Shown here in pieces: positions 10,839 to 22,604 of a DNA stretch of 64,000 bases. Position numbers and translations under genes: made by a program. The stretch comes from Larix kaempferi (Eukaryota > Streptophyta > Pinopsida > Pinales > Pinaceae). The DNA lies in assembly GCA_027924585.1 (NCBI GenBank), contig BSBM01000779.1, positions 12,365,001 through 12,429,000 of the forward strand. Direction: 5' to 3'. Position 1 is the stretch's first letter, and every line of letters starts with the position of its first letter. A model generated the notes under the pieces. The model was not told the origin of the DNA, made no database searches, and saw only the letters and a list, made by a program, of their open reading frames with translations.

Positions 10839-12199
10839 CTATCTTTCTAGACTTGGTTCTCTGTCTCCAGAATCAATGACTGTATCTCCTTCGATGTCGC
10901 TAGATCTACCTTCGTCAGTTACTTCTATCGAAATCCAGTTAAAGTTTTGCTCAAACGGGATTTCGCTAAATCTCAGGCTTTCCGACGTGCTTGTCGAGTC
11001 ACTCAAATTTGGTATTGGCAGGGGGGGCGCTTCTTCATGCTCTATGTACACTAGATGAAAACATCTATTTGAAAATTCGGGTTGAAAAGATATCCAATTC
11101 CCTTCTTCCGACCAATGAATCAATAGTCTATTGATATCATCGCCTTCTATGCTTCGACGACTCCAAACTCCCGACTGACTAGCATGGAGACCAAGGTTTT
11201 CTTCAACAATTTCTTCCACCCGAACGCTTTCTGTTAAATGGAATGGAGATGGAGGTGCTACCGTTTCTGGTATTTGAACTTGGAGAGCTCTACCATGATC
11301 TATCCACAAGTCTTCATCCATCGGCGACAGTTCTTCTTCGACATCCCGATCATCGTGGACTCGGTTTGATTCTGGAAAATTCCCTTCTGCATCTGTCGCA
11401 ACATTTGATCCTTGAGTCCTCCGAAGCGCAATTGCCTACTCCCGCAGCTCTTCACGTCGCTGCCTCTTTTTTTCTCTTTCGATTTTTTGAATATCTGGGG
11501 TGCTTTTGTGACTTAAAATTCTGTCTTTGTCGGATTTTTTTCCACTACTGGTTATGTCATTTGTCATACGTCGAGTTTCATCAAACTAGGTACATCAGAG
11601 CATGCTTCATCACCCCCCCAATGCCGGCCCGACGATTTCTAGACTATTGGGGAAGTGTAGACCATCACTTGTTCAAGAAAAATTCCCATTCGCGCTCCTT
11701 TACAAATTTTTCCCACTTACGTTCTTTCTCCTCCCAGTTAGAGTTTGGAAGGGGTGGGGTCAGCAACGGTCTTGTTTCGACAATATGTGCGACACCTTTG
11801 TCAATAAAAAATTTAAACAATAATGTCGGTAGAGAACACAGAAATTGATCGACTAATTAGGTGAAGAACTTTCTTCTTATTTCATCTACTGATACTCGAT
11901 TTTCGATCACCTGTTCTTCACAGAAATCTTTTGCAATCTTTTCACACCATTCTGATAGATTTGTACGACCTCCATTGATTAGCTTCGATACTAATTTCCG
12001 CTCTGCTTCATCGAATGGTCTGTTCATCCATAAGTTTCTTCAAGGTGGTCGGCACGGATTCTACAAATCACTCATGGGTCTCGGAGAAGAATCGATCTCT
12101 TGCTTGGTCAATCGTTAGCTTGTTACGTCGCACATAATTCTGCAGGTAATTCACGATTTTTTTCTCCCACCATTCTCTAATCTCCTGTTCTGAAATCAT
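10839..12199 (-). pseudogene. Element W gag N-terminal region
   Basis: A reading frame opens at ATG 12197-12199, about 50 nt inside the 5' LTR (M-I-S-E-Q-E-I-R-E-W-W). It is helical and charged, with W-C-E-K-I-A-K-D-F-C-E-E about 85 residues in. One frameshift near 12020 and a few stops separate it from the acidic, Ser/Glu/Ile-rich stretch 11321-10839, which shares the downstream gag-pol frame. I recognise no domain in the first 300 or so residues. The start was chosen because it is the first ATG after the primer-binding site and the open frame runs straight from it. Confidence 0.55.
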
Positions 12200-12228
12200 G
12201 GATCATGCTGCTAGTAATTTTTCATGTA

Positions 12229-12247
12229 TCAACCAGAAACGGAACCA
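12229..12247 (-). promoter_or_regulatory. Element W primer-binding site, non-canonical
   Basis: On the minus strand the 5' LTR end (CTACAACA) is followed after two bases by TGGTTCCGTTTCTGGTTGA. The TGG complements a tRNA CCA end. It is not the initiator-Met site (TGGTATCAGAGC) used by C1, Z, L and mini-T in this window. It partly resembles the TGGCGCCGTTGCCGG site of Athila/Tat elements, so the primer tRNA is uncertain. Confidence 0.55.
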
Positions 12248-12249
12248 GA

Positions 12250-12578
12250 TGTTGTAGTCCCATGGTTCACATAGTTGTCATAGATACATTACACAATATA
12301 AGCAAGCATACACAATGACACAGACACAAGAGACAAGAGAGATAGAGAGAATAGTCTTTGTATTAACCAGCAATAGCAGAACAATATGATAGAATCAATC
12401 TCTACTAGTCTATCGGCTCACCAGCATAGATATATATATGTGCAGATACAGTTACATAACCGTCTGTCGGTTTGTCCAACCGACCCGACCCATACTAGTC
12501 GACACGACTAGTTGACATATGCTGCAGAATGGTTGGGCGGAGGAACTAGTTGACAGGCCGACCTAGGCCCCTCCAACA
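12250..12578 (-). repeat. Element W 5' LTR
   Basis: 329 bp, TGTTGTAG...CAACA, paired with 2924-3238. Followed by GGTTC (12579-12583), the second copy of the target duplication at 2919-2923. Confidence 0.93.
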
Positions 12579-12880
12579 GGTTCCCACTATTTTCAGTGTC
12601 TCGGGGGACCAATTTGATGATGGGTGGGATTCTCGTGGTTTTGGGTGAATCAGGGAATCAGTTTGATGATGGGTAGATTTCCCACGGTTTTGTATGAATC
12701 AGGGAACCTTTTCCATCATGGTATGATGGTTTTTTGCAACCACAAAGATGAGTGCGCCATGAATCAATGACATGCAAATTGTTCCTGCAGGAATAACTGA
12801 ATAGAATTAGTTTATGCGGAGGATGGGGGGCCCATTGTTGTCTTTGTGGGGGTGATGATACAAAGAAGAGTGTGTAGATG
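12579..12880 (-). repeat. Tat(-) 3' LTR, segment 2
   Basis: Inverse of Tat(+) positions about 59820-60000. It carries three diverged copies of a roughly 50-bp subrepeat (CCCATCATCAAA...GATTC...AAAACC). The right edge AGATG (12876-12880) is duplicated at 23525-23529, which marks the S1 insertion. Confidence 0.75.
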
Positions 12881-14483
12881 TGTAATTCCCACCTTTGACT
12901 GAGTTTGACTGATGGATTTTGAGGGAAATTGTTTTAGTTGACCTAGCTAAATAAACTAGAATAATGTTTTATATTTTTTTTTGAATAGAAATTGTTGACT
13001 AACCAACAAACAATGATTACGTTCTTTAGATTGTGAAATTTGAAATAAAATTTATGTAATGAATAAATGGAAATAATGTTTTCTTATTCAGTAGATGTGA
13101 ATAAAGGTTGCTTGATGATTAGCGAAGGATAAAATTGAATAAAGCATAATTATATTTTATATTGTGTAGTGATACTAATGTGCGCCTTAAGTGTGTGCAG
13201 TAGTAGGTAAAACGACTTACCGAATGACTCTCAAATGGAAATAAAAGGTGGTCGTAAAGTACGGGAAAACACACATAAGAGTGTGACGACTGACTATTGA
13301 ATCTTAATAGCATTCCATGCACGAATTGAAATTCATATCCGCTTTACTCGAGTAGTGTGTGTCGTACGGGAAGGCCATCACGATTTGGTCGCGTACAAAA
13401 AAGTTTAGGGGAGAGCAATAAGGAAAAATGTATTCCTCAACCGCCATTAGTCTCACATAGGATGTAGCAGATCAATTAAGGTAATGACTCTTAAATTGCT
13501 ACATCACACTCCCCACACAAGGATAGGAAAAAATTAGTTATCGGAAGGACCCATGGAGGCGGTACCTAAAAAATGGAAAGAAGTAAATTATGTGCATGCT
13601 TGCACTAACACATAGATATGCATTTAAATTATTCATGCATTAAAGTTGAAAATTGAGAATAATTAAATGGGAAATATTTAAATTTGAGCAAACATAGATT
13701 GGAGATATTTTGAAATAGACTCCATGTGCACCCATTGATTTAAGGAGATGTGCATTAAATAAAATATTAGGAATAAATAAATAGATGATATCTAGATTTG
13801 GAGTAAATTTATATTTGGGATATTTTTGAGTTAAGCCCCACTTCCACCCACTAATTTGGGCATTGGGATCCTAGGATAAAGGGACAACTAGAAGTAAATT
13901 GTGGGACTTATGTGCACCCTCATGTGAAGGTGACACATGGTTGGATGGCAAATAATATTGGGAAAATTAATAAAAGAAATAATTTTGCATGGAACAACAC
14001 ATGTTGTCAAGGATTTTTCTATTTAAGAAAGAAGGCATGGAGAGGAAAAATATCTTTTCCTCTCCCTAGAACTAGAAGGATTTCGTAATGAAATATTGAG
14101 AAACTATGTGTCTATGTGAGTTTGGCTTGAGAAATATCTTGGTGATTAGGAGACCATTACTGGGTAATTGAGGATTATGTGTTATTCTTTGCGACCCCTA
14201 ATAGCTCGGGGGACTAGGAGGAACAATATTACTCCTAGTGTGGTAGGGAGGTCAACCGAAGAGTCGGTCGGAACTTGGAAATATTTGGAACGGCTCAAGA
14301 CTGCGTAGACCTTTGGAAACCTCTACAACAAATGGAACGACCTTCATAATTTAGGTCCATTTAAATTATTTGTTTAATTTTTGTTGAGTAAATATGTGAA
14401 GAAATTATTTTTGTAATTTATTTGATTTGCAATTTACATTTGATATGTGGTAAATTATATAGGTTAAACATTTTTAGCTAGGG

Positions 14484-14982
14484 TGTTGAAATATTGTAAC
14501 TTCAAAGAATATTATATTTGTACTTTATTATTCCGGAGATGTTTTCATTCCTCCGATGGGACTTTATTATGTATCCAGAAATATTTATTCCTCTGAGGGA
14601 TTGTGGTAACTAAGGTTATTAGATCTCCCATGTGAGGTCGGCACTGAGTTAGTTATTTGAGGGTTATTAGACTCTCCTAGGAGAGGTCGGCCCCAAAGGG
14701 TAAAAAGTCAGTCGGAAAACAAGTATAAGTAGAGGATGATGTTCCTCACTTATTTCATTCAATCATCCACTTGGGAGTAGTGCACAAGTGAGAGAGAGGT
14801 CTGCATAGGAGGAGAAGGAGCTCTAGTCTTAGACTACATGTTGTATTTGGTTGATTATCTATATTGAGGAAAGCTTTGCTGGGTTTTCTACCCCATGAGG
14901 GTTTCCCAAGGTAAATCTTTGTCTATCTTGTGATTGTGTTTCTTTCAGTGATCTTGCTAGTCAAATTAGTATAAACTTAACA
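14484..14982 (+). repeat. C1 5' LTR
   Basis: TGTTGAAATATTG...AAACTTAACA, 499 bp. From about 14550 onward it matches 23069-23500. The first 65 bp have no clear counterpart in the 3' copy. A related 40-bp unit (ACTTTATTAT...CCTCCGA) occurs twice in tandem near 14519-14590. Confidence 0.8.
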
Positions 14983-14995
14983 TGGTATTAGAGCT
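14983..14995 (+). promoter_or_regulatory. C1 primer-binding site (initiator-Met tRNA)
   Basis: TGGTATTAGAGCT follows the 5' LTR directly. It matches the plant initiator-Met site TGGTATCAGAGC with one C-to-T change. Confidence 0.9.
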
Positions 14996-15459
14996 AGCCT
15001 GAATAGGACATCTTTCACAAGGTGAAAATTCCTCTCTCTCCCCCTCCGGTGAAAATTACGGTTTCTGCAAAAGTTGGAATTTTTGGATTTTGATTGCATG
15101 GCTGGATAGCCCTCCTCAAAATCGAATTTTTTGAGCACTGGATCAAGATTTTTGGTTGGGTAGAACTCTGGGAAGGTCAAACCCTAGTTTGATCAAAAGT
15201 GCAGAAAACCAGAAAACCAGAGAACCAGAAAAGTTGCGCACCTGTGCACTAGTGAACCGGAAAAGCTGTGAACCTGTGCACCAAAAAACCAGAAAAGAGA
15301 AGACCAGAAAACTGAAAATTCTGTTGTAGATCCAGAAGGTGAAAAGTTCAAGTTTCCAGAAGCAGAACACACCAGAACTTTCAACTCATTCAAGCACATC
15401 TTCTGGTAAGTGTTATTCTATCTCTTGAGAAACTTCAATCTCTTTGACCCTTGGATAAG

Positions 15460-16457
15460 ATGGCTCCAAGCACTAAGCTTGAAGACAAGCCAGACGGTAT
15501 AGACAATTTTCGGCATGGAAATACAGAATTGGCCTCATTCTTGAAGAGAATGATCTTGCCCAATATATCAAGGATGAGGTTGTAGAACCTAAAGAAGATG
15601 AAGCCAAAGAGAAGCATAGGAAGGATTTGATGAGGGAAAAGAGAATCATTGTTGATTCTATCAAAGACCACTTGATTCCCCAAGTGGCATCCAAGAAGAA
15701 TCCAAAGGAAATGTATGATGCCCTTTCCACAATGTATGAGGGAAAGAACATCAATAAGAAGATGAACCTGAGAGCTCAATTGAAGAGCACCAAGATGAAT
15801 AAAGGAGAATCTGTTCAAGACTATTTCTCAAGGGTTTCCAGTTCAAGGAACAACTAGATGCTATTGGAGACACCCTTGATGAAGATGAACTAGTCATGAC
15901 TGCTCTAAATGGTCTCAATAGATCTTGGGAGTCATTCATCCAAACCATGTGTGCCAGAAAAGAAAGTATGAATTTTGATGTGGTTTGGGAGGATTGCATT
16001 CAAGAAGAAGCTAGGGTTGCCAACAGAGAAGCCTTGCTCAAAGAAGATGACCAAGCCTTGGCCACCCACACCAAGAGAAGAAGGAATCAATCATACTTCA
16101 AGAAGGATAGTCACAAGGAGTCTCAACCTCCACAAAGATTTCAAAAGAGGAAAGGAACTATTCAAAGAAGAGATTACTCCTCATTCCAATGTTTTACTTG
16201 TCACAAAATAGGACATATTGCTAAGGATTGTCCTCTAAAGAAGAAGAAGGGTTTTCACCACAAAAGACATCATGCACATCTAGCAGAAGATGATAGTGAA
16301 GAAGAAGAGGAGGAAAGGCCTCAAAAGAAAAGATCTAAAGTAATAGAAGAAGAAGATGCAAAGGAGTATGTTCTATTCTCTGCACTCTCTGGGGTTGTAA
16401 CACCTGGAGAAGATACATGGCTCATTGATAGTGGTGCTTCAAAGCACATGAGAGGTC
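15460..16457 (+). pseudogene. C1 gag and start of protease
   Basis: Copia gag: a UBN2-type capsid segment (M-Y-D-A-L-S-T-M-Y-E-G, about 15712-15745; ending S-V-Q-D-Y-F-S-R-V at about 15840), then L-N-G-L-N-R-S-W-E-S-F-I. It continues with a Lys/Arg-rich stretch, a CCHC knuckle C-F-T-C-H-K-I-G-H-I-A-K-D-C at about 16189-16230, and the protease active site W-L-I-D-S-G-A-S-K-H-M at about 16419-16450. Frameshifts break the first half. The reading is cut at 16457 by S2 and resumes at 18523. Confidence 0.85.
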
Positions 16458-18517
16458 TATTATCACACAACTTGTAGTTTCCCCTAGTGGTATCCCATCC
16501 GGGATGGTAGAGGAGATGGGAAACTAAAGAGGTGACCCAAGAGATGCCACGGTTCCCAATGCAAGGTGGGAGTCACGTCAACCGAGGCACTCTTTGCTTT
16601 AGGTCAAGGTGAATCAGGACCAAGGGGGAAACCCTATAACCAATCAAAGGTGATTGGACCCAAACAAAGGTTCCTAAGGATAAGTAAATGATGTGTTACG
16701 GAAACCAATGCAAGGTTGAGTGGACCTAGAAGTTAAAGTATAGTTGAAGGTGGTTTGAGAGATGGCTAGTGTTTCAACCAATGTGTGATTTGGGCCACAT
16801 AATTAGGTATAATGACAAGGTATAGTACCATGTGCTACACAAGTGGATCCTATTTTCTTTGGATATGTGAAATGGCTTGAAGTGGACCCACAAGGTGAAG
16901 TTAAGGGATGCAATTGGCACTAGAGGATATGTAATGAGTAGGTCTATGGTTATAAGTTGAATTTAGGAGTACCCATGTACCGGATCTATGGTTTGACACA
17001 ATTCCCAAGGAGTGCAACTTGCTTTGAGGAGGACTAGTGCCTTGTTGGATGGGCTAATGGAGTCAAAAGGTATGTCAAAGTGTAGATCGGGACACCTAGA
17101 AGTCAAGTCAAGTGGGCCAATTGAGATAGAATGGTTGGATCTAGCTAGATCTAGGATTTCATGAAATGACCCTAAGTGGACCACAATCCCTTAAAACAAG
17201 GAATGCTACCCCCAAGGCAGATCGTCACAAAAGACCTAGGTTTCAAGGTATGGCCGAGGGGTTGACTTGTCTAACTTAACTCAAAAATACTTTGGACTGG
17301 GAGAAGGGGGAAAACTACAAACTCTGTGCTGGACAAAATAACACGGGGGATGGTTGTGCCTCACAAATGGATAAGTTGTTCAGAGAGTGCTTATTCAACT
17401 TAGGCATCATGTCTACATCAAGTTGATCCAAGTTCATTAGGATCATTCAATTTCATTTCATGGCCTTTTTGGCCTACATAACCCTTTGGATTTCAGGTGT
17501 GTTGATAAGCACAACTAGTTGCAGCTTGCATCCAGGGCATGTTTTTCAAATACATATAAGGTCAACAATTGTTTAGATGTAGCTTTTAAGAACCATTGCT
17601 TTTTTTTTGGACCTTTCTTATACTCTTCAAGGAGTATTTTTAGTTGTTCATCGCTCTTTCCCTTTTTAGTTTCCATGGGTGAATTTATAAGTTTCCATAG
17701 GTAGAACATGAGCTTTCAGTTTTAGCCAACAACATCTCAAGTGACTAGGGGGAGTTCGAGCCAATGCCAAACATCGAGACAACCGACCAGAATGATTTAG
17801 GCCTACAATCCAACTCACCAAAGGCAATTTTTGTCACCAACTCAGAGCCGAGACACTGAATATACAGGGATGCGGTCCAAACACAGAGGTAGAAAAATGG
17901 GGAAGTCCTCAGTATCAGAAAGTCAAATGAGATAGGTCAAGGGATAAAGTCAAATAGGAAAGTCATGTATGGATGGAGTCAAGTGAATATGGAGCCTACA
18001 CTAGCAGATAACTGGTGTCAGGAAAGACCATATCTATGTAAGGTGAAAAACCAGTGGGTTTTGTTAAATGACCTAAATGTGCAAGCAATTGTCCATTTTA
18101 TAATTTACAGTTCATTTTAAATAGTTTGCCACATCAGGAATAATATACCAAGCAGATGCTGTGAACATGACTAAATCAACAAGATAATAATCCATAGTCA
18201 GTGATAACATATCCATAGATCATACAACATCATCATAATAATAATCATCATGTACCATCTGAAACACTGCTGCAATACATCTCTAAGCACTGAACTGAAA
18301 CTGTATGGGATAAAAGGTCACATCGGTCATCAAATCTGAACTCTCAAGGCTCAGCCTTGACACAAGGTCTAATATAAGTCTGAATAATATACTTCTCTGA
18401 TCATGAGTGGTCCAAAATATACAATCATCATAGCCATGCTCTGAATAATGGAAGCTCTGGAATGTGCAGATATCTACTAAGCAAGAATAGTAGCCCTGCT
18501 ACTATGGTGTGATAACA
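16458..18517. mobile_element. Solo LTR S2 inside C1 protease
   Basis: A 2060-bp insertion with terminal inverted repeats TATTATCACAC and GTGTGATAACA (10 of 11 matching), flanked by AGGTC at 16453-16457 and 18518-18522. The copia protease reading resumes right after the second AGGTC, which confirms the boundaries. The 5-bp duplication and T(G/A)...CA ends indicate a solo LTR rather than a DNA transposon. I find no coding potential in it. Confidence 0.78.
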
Positions 18518-18522
18518 AGGTC

Positions 18523-20186
18523 AAAAGAAGACTCTTTCAAAACTTGAAGAGAAGACTTCTCCACAAAAGGTATCCCTTGGAGATGACTATCAATATCCCA
18601 TCAAGGGAGTTGGTGAAGCAAGTTACAAGCTTGATTCTGGAACCCCATTGAAGATTAAGGAGATCTTATATGTACCAGGTTTGAAGAAGAACCTACTCTC
18701 TATCTCAGCTTTGGATAAGAAAGGCTATAGGGTTGCATTCATAGATGGGCAAGTACTCATGTGGACCAAAGGAAAATCAATTGAGGATGAAATTGTTATT
18801 GGTGAAGAGGAAGGAGGTCTGTACAAGCTCAAGGGTCATCCAGAAGCTGCTCTTGTACATGAAGCCACTAGCCCAAATGAGCTATGGCATAGGAGGCTCG
18901 CTCACATTAACTACAAAGCACTACCTCATGTAAGCAAGGTAGTTATAGGACTACCAGACTTGAATATTGATCATGATGGCACATGCAAAGGATGTGCAAA
19001 AGGGAAGTATATCAAGAACCCATTTCCAAAGAATGAAACAAAGACTAAGAGTACCTTGGATTTAATTCATTCAGATGTATGTGGACCAATGCCCTCCACA
19101 TCTTTGAGTGGATATGAATACTATCTCACATTTATTGATGACTATTCAAGGAAGACTTGGATATACTTTCTTAAAGGAAAGAATGAAGCCTTTGGAAAGT
19201 TCAAGGAGTTCAAATCCTTGATAGAGAATCATTCAGGAAATAAAATCAAAATACTCAGGACAGATAATGGTGGAGAATATACTTCAAAAAACTTTGAAGA
19301 TTTCTGTAATGAAGATGGAATCAAGAGGGCGCTAACCACTCCCTACAATCCTCAACAAAATGGTGTTGTGGAAAGAAAGAATAGAACCATCATGGAAGCT
19401 GTAAAGAAAATGATACATGATCAAGACCTACCTATGTATCTATGGGTTGAAGCAGCTAGGATAGCAGTCTATGTGCAAAATAGACTATCTCACAGTGCTC
19501 TTGATTTCAAGACTCTAGAAGAAGTGTTCACAGGAAAGAAACCTGAGGTAAGTCACCTCGAGATATTTGGATGCCCAGTATACATTCACATTCCAAAAGA
19601 AAAGAGGTGCAAGCTGGATCCTTCTAGGAAGAAGGGAATATTTGTTGGATATTGTGAAGCATCTAAGGAATTCAAAATTTACATCCCAGGTTTTCATCAT
19701 ATGGAAATAAGTAGGGATGTCACATTGGATGAAGAAGAAACTCTCAAGAGATCTAGGAAGTGCCAGTATGAAGAAGTATATGAAGAAGATGCACCTCCCA
19801 GAACTACAGAGGTTGTACCCATCCCTGACGATGTAACACCTGAAGAACATGACATTATAGAACCTCAAGAACCCCCTACCATGAATATTTCAAGAAAGAG
19901 AAAGCCAGCATGGGCAAGAGCTATTATTTTAGGAGCGGAAAAATATGGAGCTCCTAAAGGCTCCACCAGAGTGAGCAAGAAACCAATGATATTTTCCTAC
20001 TATATGGCTTTGATGTGTGATCTTGTAGATCAAGAACCCACTAGTTATGAAGAAGCATCTCATAAGAAAGAGTGGGTAGAGGCAATGGCTGAGGAGTACC
20101 AGTCAATAATGAAGAATGATGTTTGGGATATAGTTCCCAAACCAAAGACAAAAGTGTGGTATCCTCCAAATGGATATACAAAATAA
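18523..20186 (+). pseudogene. C1 protease end and integrase
   Basis: The frame open from about 18530 continues the protease (S-L-G-D-D-Y-Q-Y-P-I-K-G), then the pre-integrase L-Y-V-P-G-L-K-K-N-L-L-S-I-S. The zinc domain is H-R-R-L-A-H...C-K-G-C. The core carries H-S-D-V-C-G-P, R-T-D-N-G-G-E-Y and N-P-Q-Q-N-G-V-V-E-R-K-N, which supply the D, D and E residues. The F-G-C-P-V-Y-I-H and G-I-F-V-G-Y motifs follow. A frameshift at about 20150-20186 separates it from RT. Confidence 0.92.
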
Positions 20187-21508
20187 AGCATGCTGCGGAT
20201 GGTAGCATTGAAAAATATAAGGAAAGGTGTTTGGCCAGAGGATTCTCTCAGAAAGAGGGAATTGACTATGAAGAAAAATTTGCACCAGTTGCAAGGTACA
20301 CTTCCATTAGAACCATCATGGAACTTGCATCCATGATGAAATGGGAATTACACCAGATGGATGTGAAGACAACTTTCCTGAATGGTGTGATTGAGGAAGA
20401 AGTGTACATAGAACAACCACAAGGATTTGAGGTGCAAGATGGAAGAACCCATGTGTGAAAACTGAAGAAGGCTTTGTATGGGTTGAAGCAAGCTCCTAGA
20501 GCTTGGTATGGAAGAATTGACAGTTTCTTAACAAGCTTGGGCTTTACCAAAAGTAAAGCTGATCCTAATCTTTATCTCAAAGTCATGGATGATGAACTTG
20601 CCATATTGTGGCTATATGTGGATGATCTATTTCTAACTGGAAATGAGAAACAGATTATCGAGTGCAAGAAGAAGCTCTCTTAAGAATTTGAGATGAAAGA
20701 TCTCATATTGATGCACTACTTCCTAGGCTTGGAAGTGTGGCAAGGCCCAGATGGAATATTTCTCAACCAAGGTAAGTATGCTGTGGGAATCTTGAAAAGA
20801 TTCGCTATGTTGGAATGCAAAGCCATGGCCACTCCCATGGATTCCAACTTGAAGCTGTTAGTTGATGACTCTTTAGAGTTAGTGGATGTGACTCTGTACA
20901 GAGAGATTATTGGGTCATTAATGTATCTGACGAATACTAGGCCAAATATATGCTTTGCTGTGAACACCCTAAGTCAGTTGCTAGTGGAACCTATACGAGT
21001 TCACCTGATTGTTGCAAAACATGTGATCAGGTACCTAAAGGGTACGATAGGTTTTTGTCTATACTATCATGGAGAACATGACTTCAGATTGTATGGCTAC
21101 ACTGATGTTGATTGGGAAGGAATCATATCAGACAGGAAGAGTACATCGAGTGGATGTTATTGTATGGGATCTGCCATGATCTCGTGGTTTAGCAGAAAGC
21201 AGTCCAGTGTGGCTCTCAGCACAGCTGAAGCAGAATATATAGCCTCCTTCTCTCCCAGTTGTGAAGCAGTATGGCTTTGGAAGCTGCTATCAGGATTGTT
21301 TGACTTAGAGATGGAACCCACTGTGATCCTGTGTGACAACCAGAGTTGTATCAAGATGATAGAGAATCCAGTATTCCATGATAAGTCAAAGCACATAGAG
21401 ATCCGATATTTCTATATACGGGATATGGTGCAGAAAGGAGCTATCAAGCTCGAGTATGTAGGCACTAATGAACAAGTTGTTGATGTGTTGACCAAACCTC
21501 TGTCTTGA
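20123..21508 (+). pseudogene. C1 reverse transcriptase and RNase H
   Basis: RT begins with W-I-Y-K-I-K and continues through A-R-G-F-S-Q-K-E-G-I-D-Y, M-D-V-K-T-T-F-L-N-G, Y-G-L-K-Q-A-P-R-A-W-Y and the catalytic Y-V-D-D (about 20615). RNase H shows K-S-T-S-S-G, S-T-A-E-A-E-Y-I and D-N-Q-S-C-I-K, and ends V-D-V-L-T-K-P-L-S. Two stops interrupt the frame: TGA at about 20456, in a Trp or Arg position, and TAA at about 20681. Otherwise it is one frame. Confidence 0.93.
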
Positions 21509-21563
21509 GTAAAGTTTGAGTATTTCTGAGACAAAATTGGTGTAGTTCAGAAGGACCCTCCTC

Positions 21564-21574
21564 GAAAGGGGGAG
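21564..21574 (+). promoter_or_regulatory. C1 candidate polypurine tract
   Basis: GAAAGGGGGAG lies 56 bp after the RNase H stop, the usual spacing in plant copia elements. The recognisable 3' LTR match only starts about 1.5 kb further on, with minisatellites in between. Confidence 0.5.
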
Positions 21575-21594
21575 TTATATGGTCGATGATGATA

Positions 21595-21790
21595 TTTGGA
21601 TACTGGTATCGATGAGGATACCTGTATCGATGATGTAGATACCTGTATTGATGAGGATATTGTATCAATGATGTGATACCTGTATTGATGAGGATACTGT
21701 ATGAATGATGTAGATACCTGTATTGTTGAGGTTACCTGTTCCAACGATGAGGTTGATGATGAGGTTGCTTGTTCTGACAATGAGGTCGAT
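21595..21790. repeat. C1 minisatellite 1
   Basis: Tandem variants of GATACCTGTAT(C/T)GATGA(G/T)G, roughly 36 bp as a dimeric unit, repeated about six times with drift. Confidence 0.8.
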
Positions 21791-21819
21791 GAAGTGGTAA
21801 TTAGACTTTTTCTAAGAGG

Positions 21820-22590
21820 ACTATTGGGATTGCATCATCCTTGGACTTATGTCCTAAAGTGATAGGGATTGATCATCCCGTAAGTGGATCAGGATTGCAT
21901 CATCCTTGGACTTATGTCCTAAAGTGATAGGGATTGATCATCCCATAAGTGGATCAGGATTGCATCGTCCTGGGACTTATTTCCTAAAGTAATAAGGATT
22001 AATCATCCTGTAAGTAGATTGGGATTACATCGTCCCTAGACATGGTGAGATGTTTTAAAGTGATAAGGACTAATCATGTTGTAAGCTGATTCGGGATTGC
22101 ATTGTCCCTAGACATGGTGAGGTGTCTTAAAGTGATAAGGACTAATCATTCTGTAAGCTGATTCGGGATTGCATCATCCCTAGACATGGTGAGGTGTCTT
22201 AAAGTGATAAGGACTAATAATCCTGTAAGTGATTTGGGATTGCATCGTCCCTAAACATGGTGAGGTGTCTTAAATTGATAAGGACTAATCATCCTGTAAG
22301 CTGATTCGGGATTGCATCATCCCTAGCCATGGTGAGGTGCCTTAAAGTGATAAGGACTAATCATCCTGTAAGCTAATTCGGGATTGCATTGTACCTAGAC
22401 ATGGTGAGGTGTCTTAAAAGGATAAGGATTGATCATCCTGTAAGTTGATCTGGATTGCATCATCCATAGACATGAGAGATGTCTTAAATTGAGAGGGATT
22501 GATCATCCCGTAAGCAGATCAGTATTGTATCATCCTTGGACCTATGTCCTAAAGTGAGAGGGATTGATCATCCCGTCATAGGATCCTGTA
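21820..22590. repeat. C1 minisatellite 2
   Basis: About eleven units of 66-73 bp, each with GGGATTGCATCATCC, a G-A-C-A-T-G or TTGGACTTATG segment, C(T)TAAAGTGATA and GGA(C/T)T(A/G)ATCATCC. The GGATT and AATCC parts give the units a partly inverted-repeat character. Confidence 0.85.
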
Positions 22591-22604
22591 CATTGCAGAG
22601 TATG

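Larger units (their letters stand above)
2924..12578 (-). mobile_element. Ty3/gypsy element W, full length with LTRs and target duplication
   Basis: A structurally complete 9.66-kb gypsy element on the minus strand, inserted in the Tat(-) LTR. LTRs at 2924-3238 and 12250-12578 begin TGTTGTAGTCCC and end CTCCAACA. They differ at roughly 15 of about 310 aligned bases by eye, mostly transitions. A perfect 5-bp target duplication GGTTC flanks it. A polypurine tract sits inside the 3' LTR and a primer-binding site inside the 5' LTR. Domain order is gag, five CCHC knuckles, protease, a second gag-like domain, RT, RNase H, integrase and ORF3. Integrase and RT look closest to the non-chromovirus (Tat/Athila) branch, but the short LTRs are atypical of it, so lineage is uncertain. 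Confidence 0.93.

Noticed and set aside
16458-18517. DNA transposon with terminal inverted repeats
   Set aside because: The 5-bp target duplication, T(G/A)...CA ends and lack of any transposase fit a solo LTR better; hAT, Mutator, CACTA and PIF elements make 8, 9-11, 3 and 3-bp duplications.
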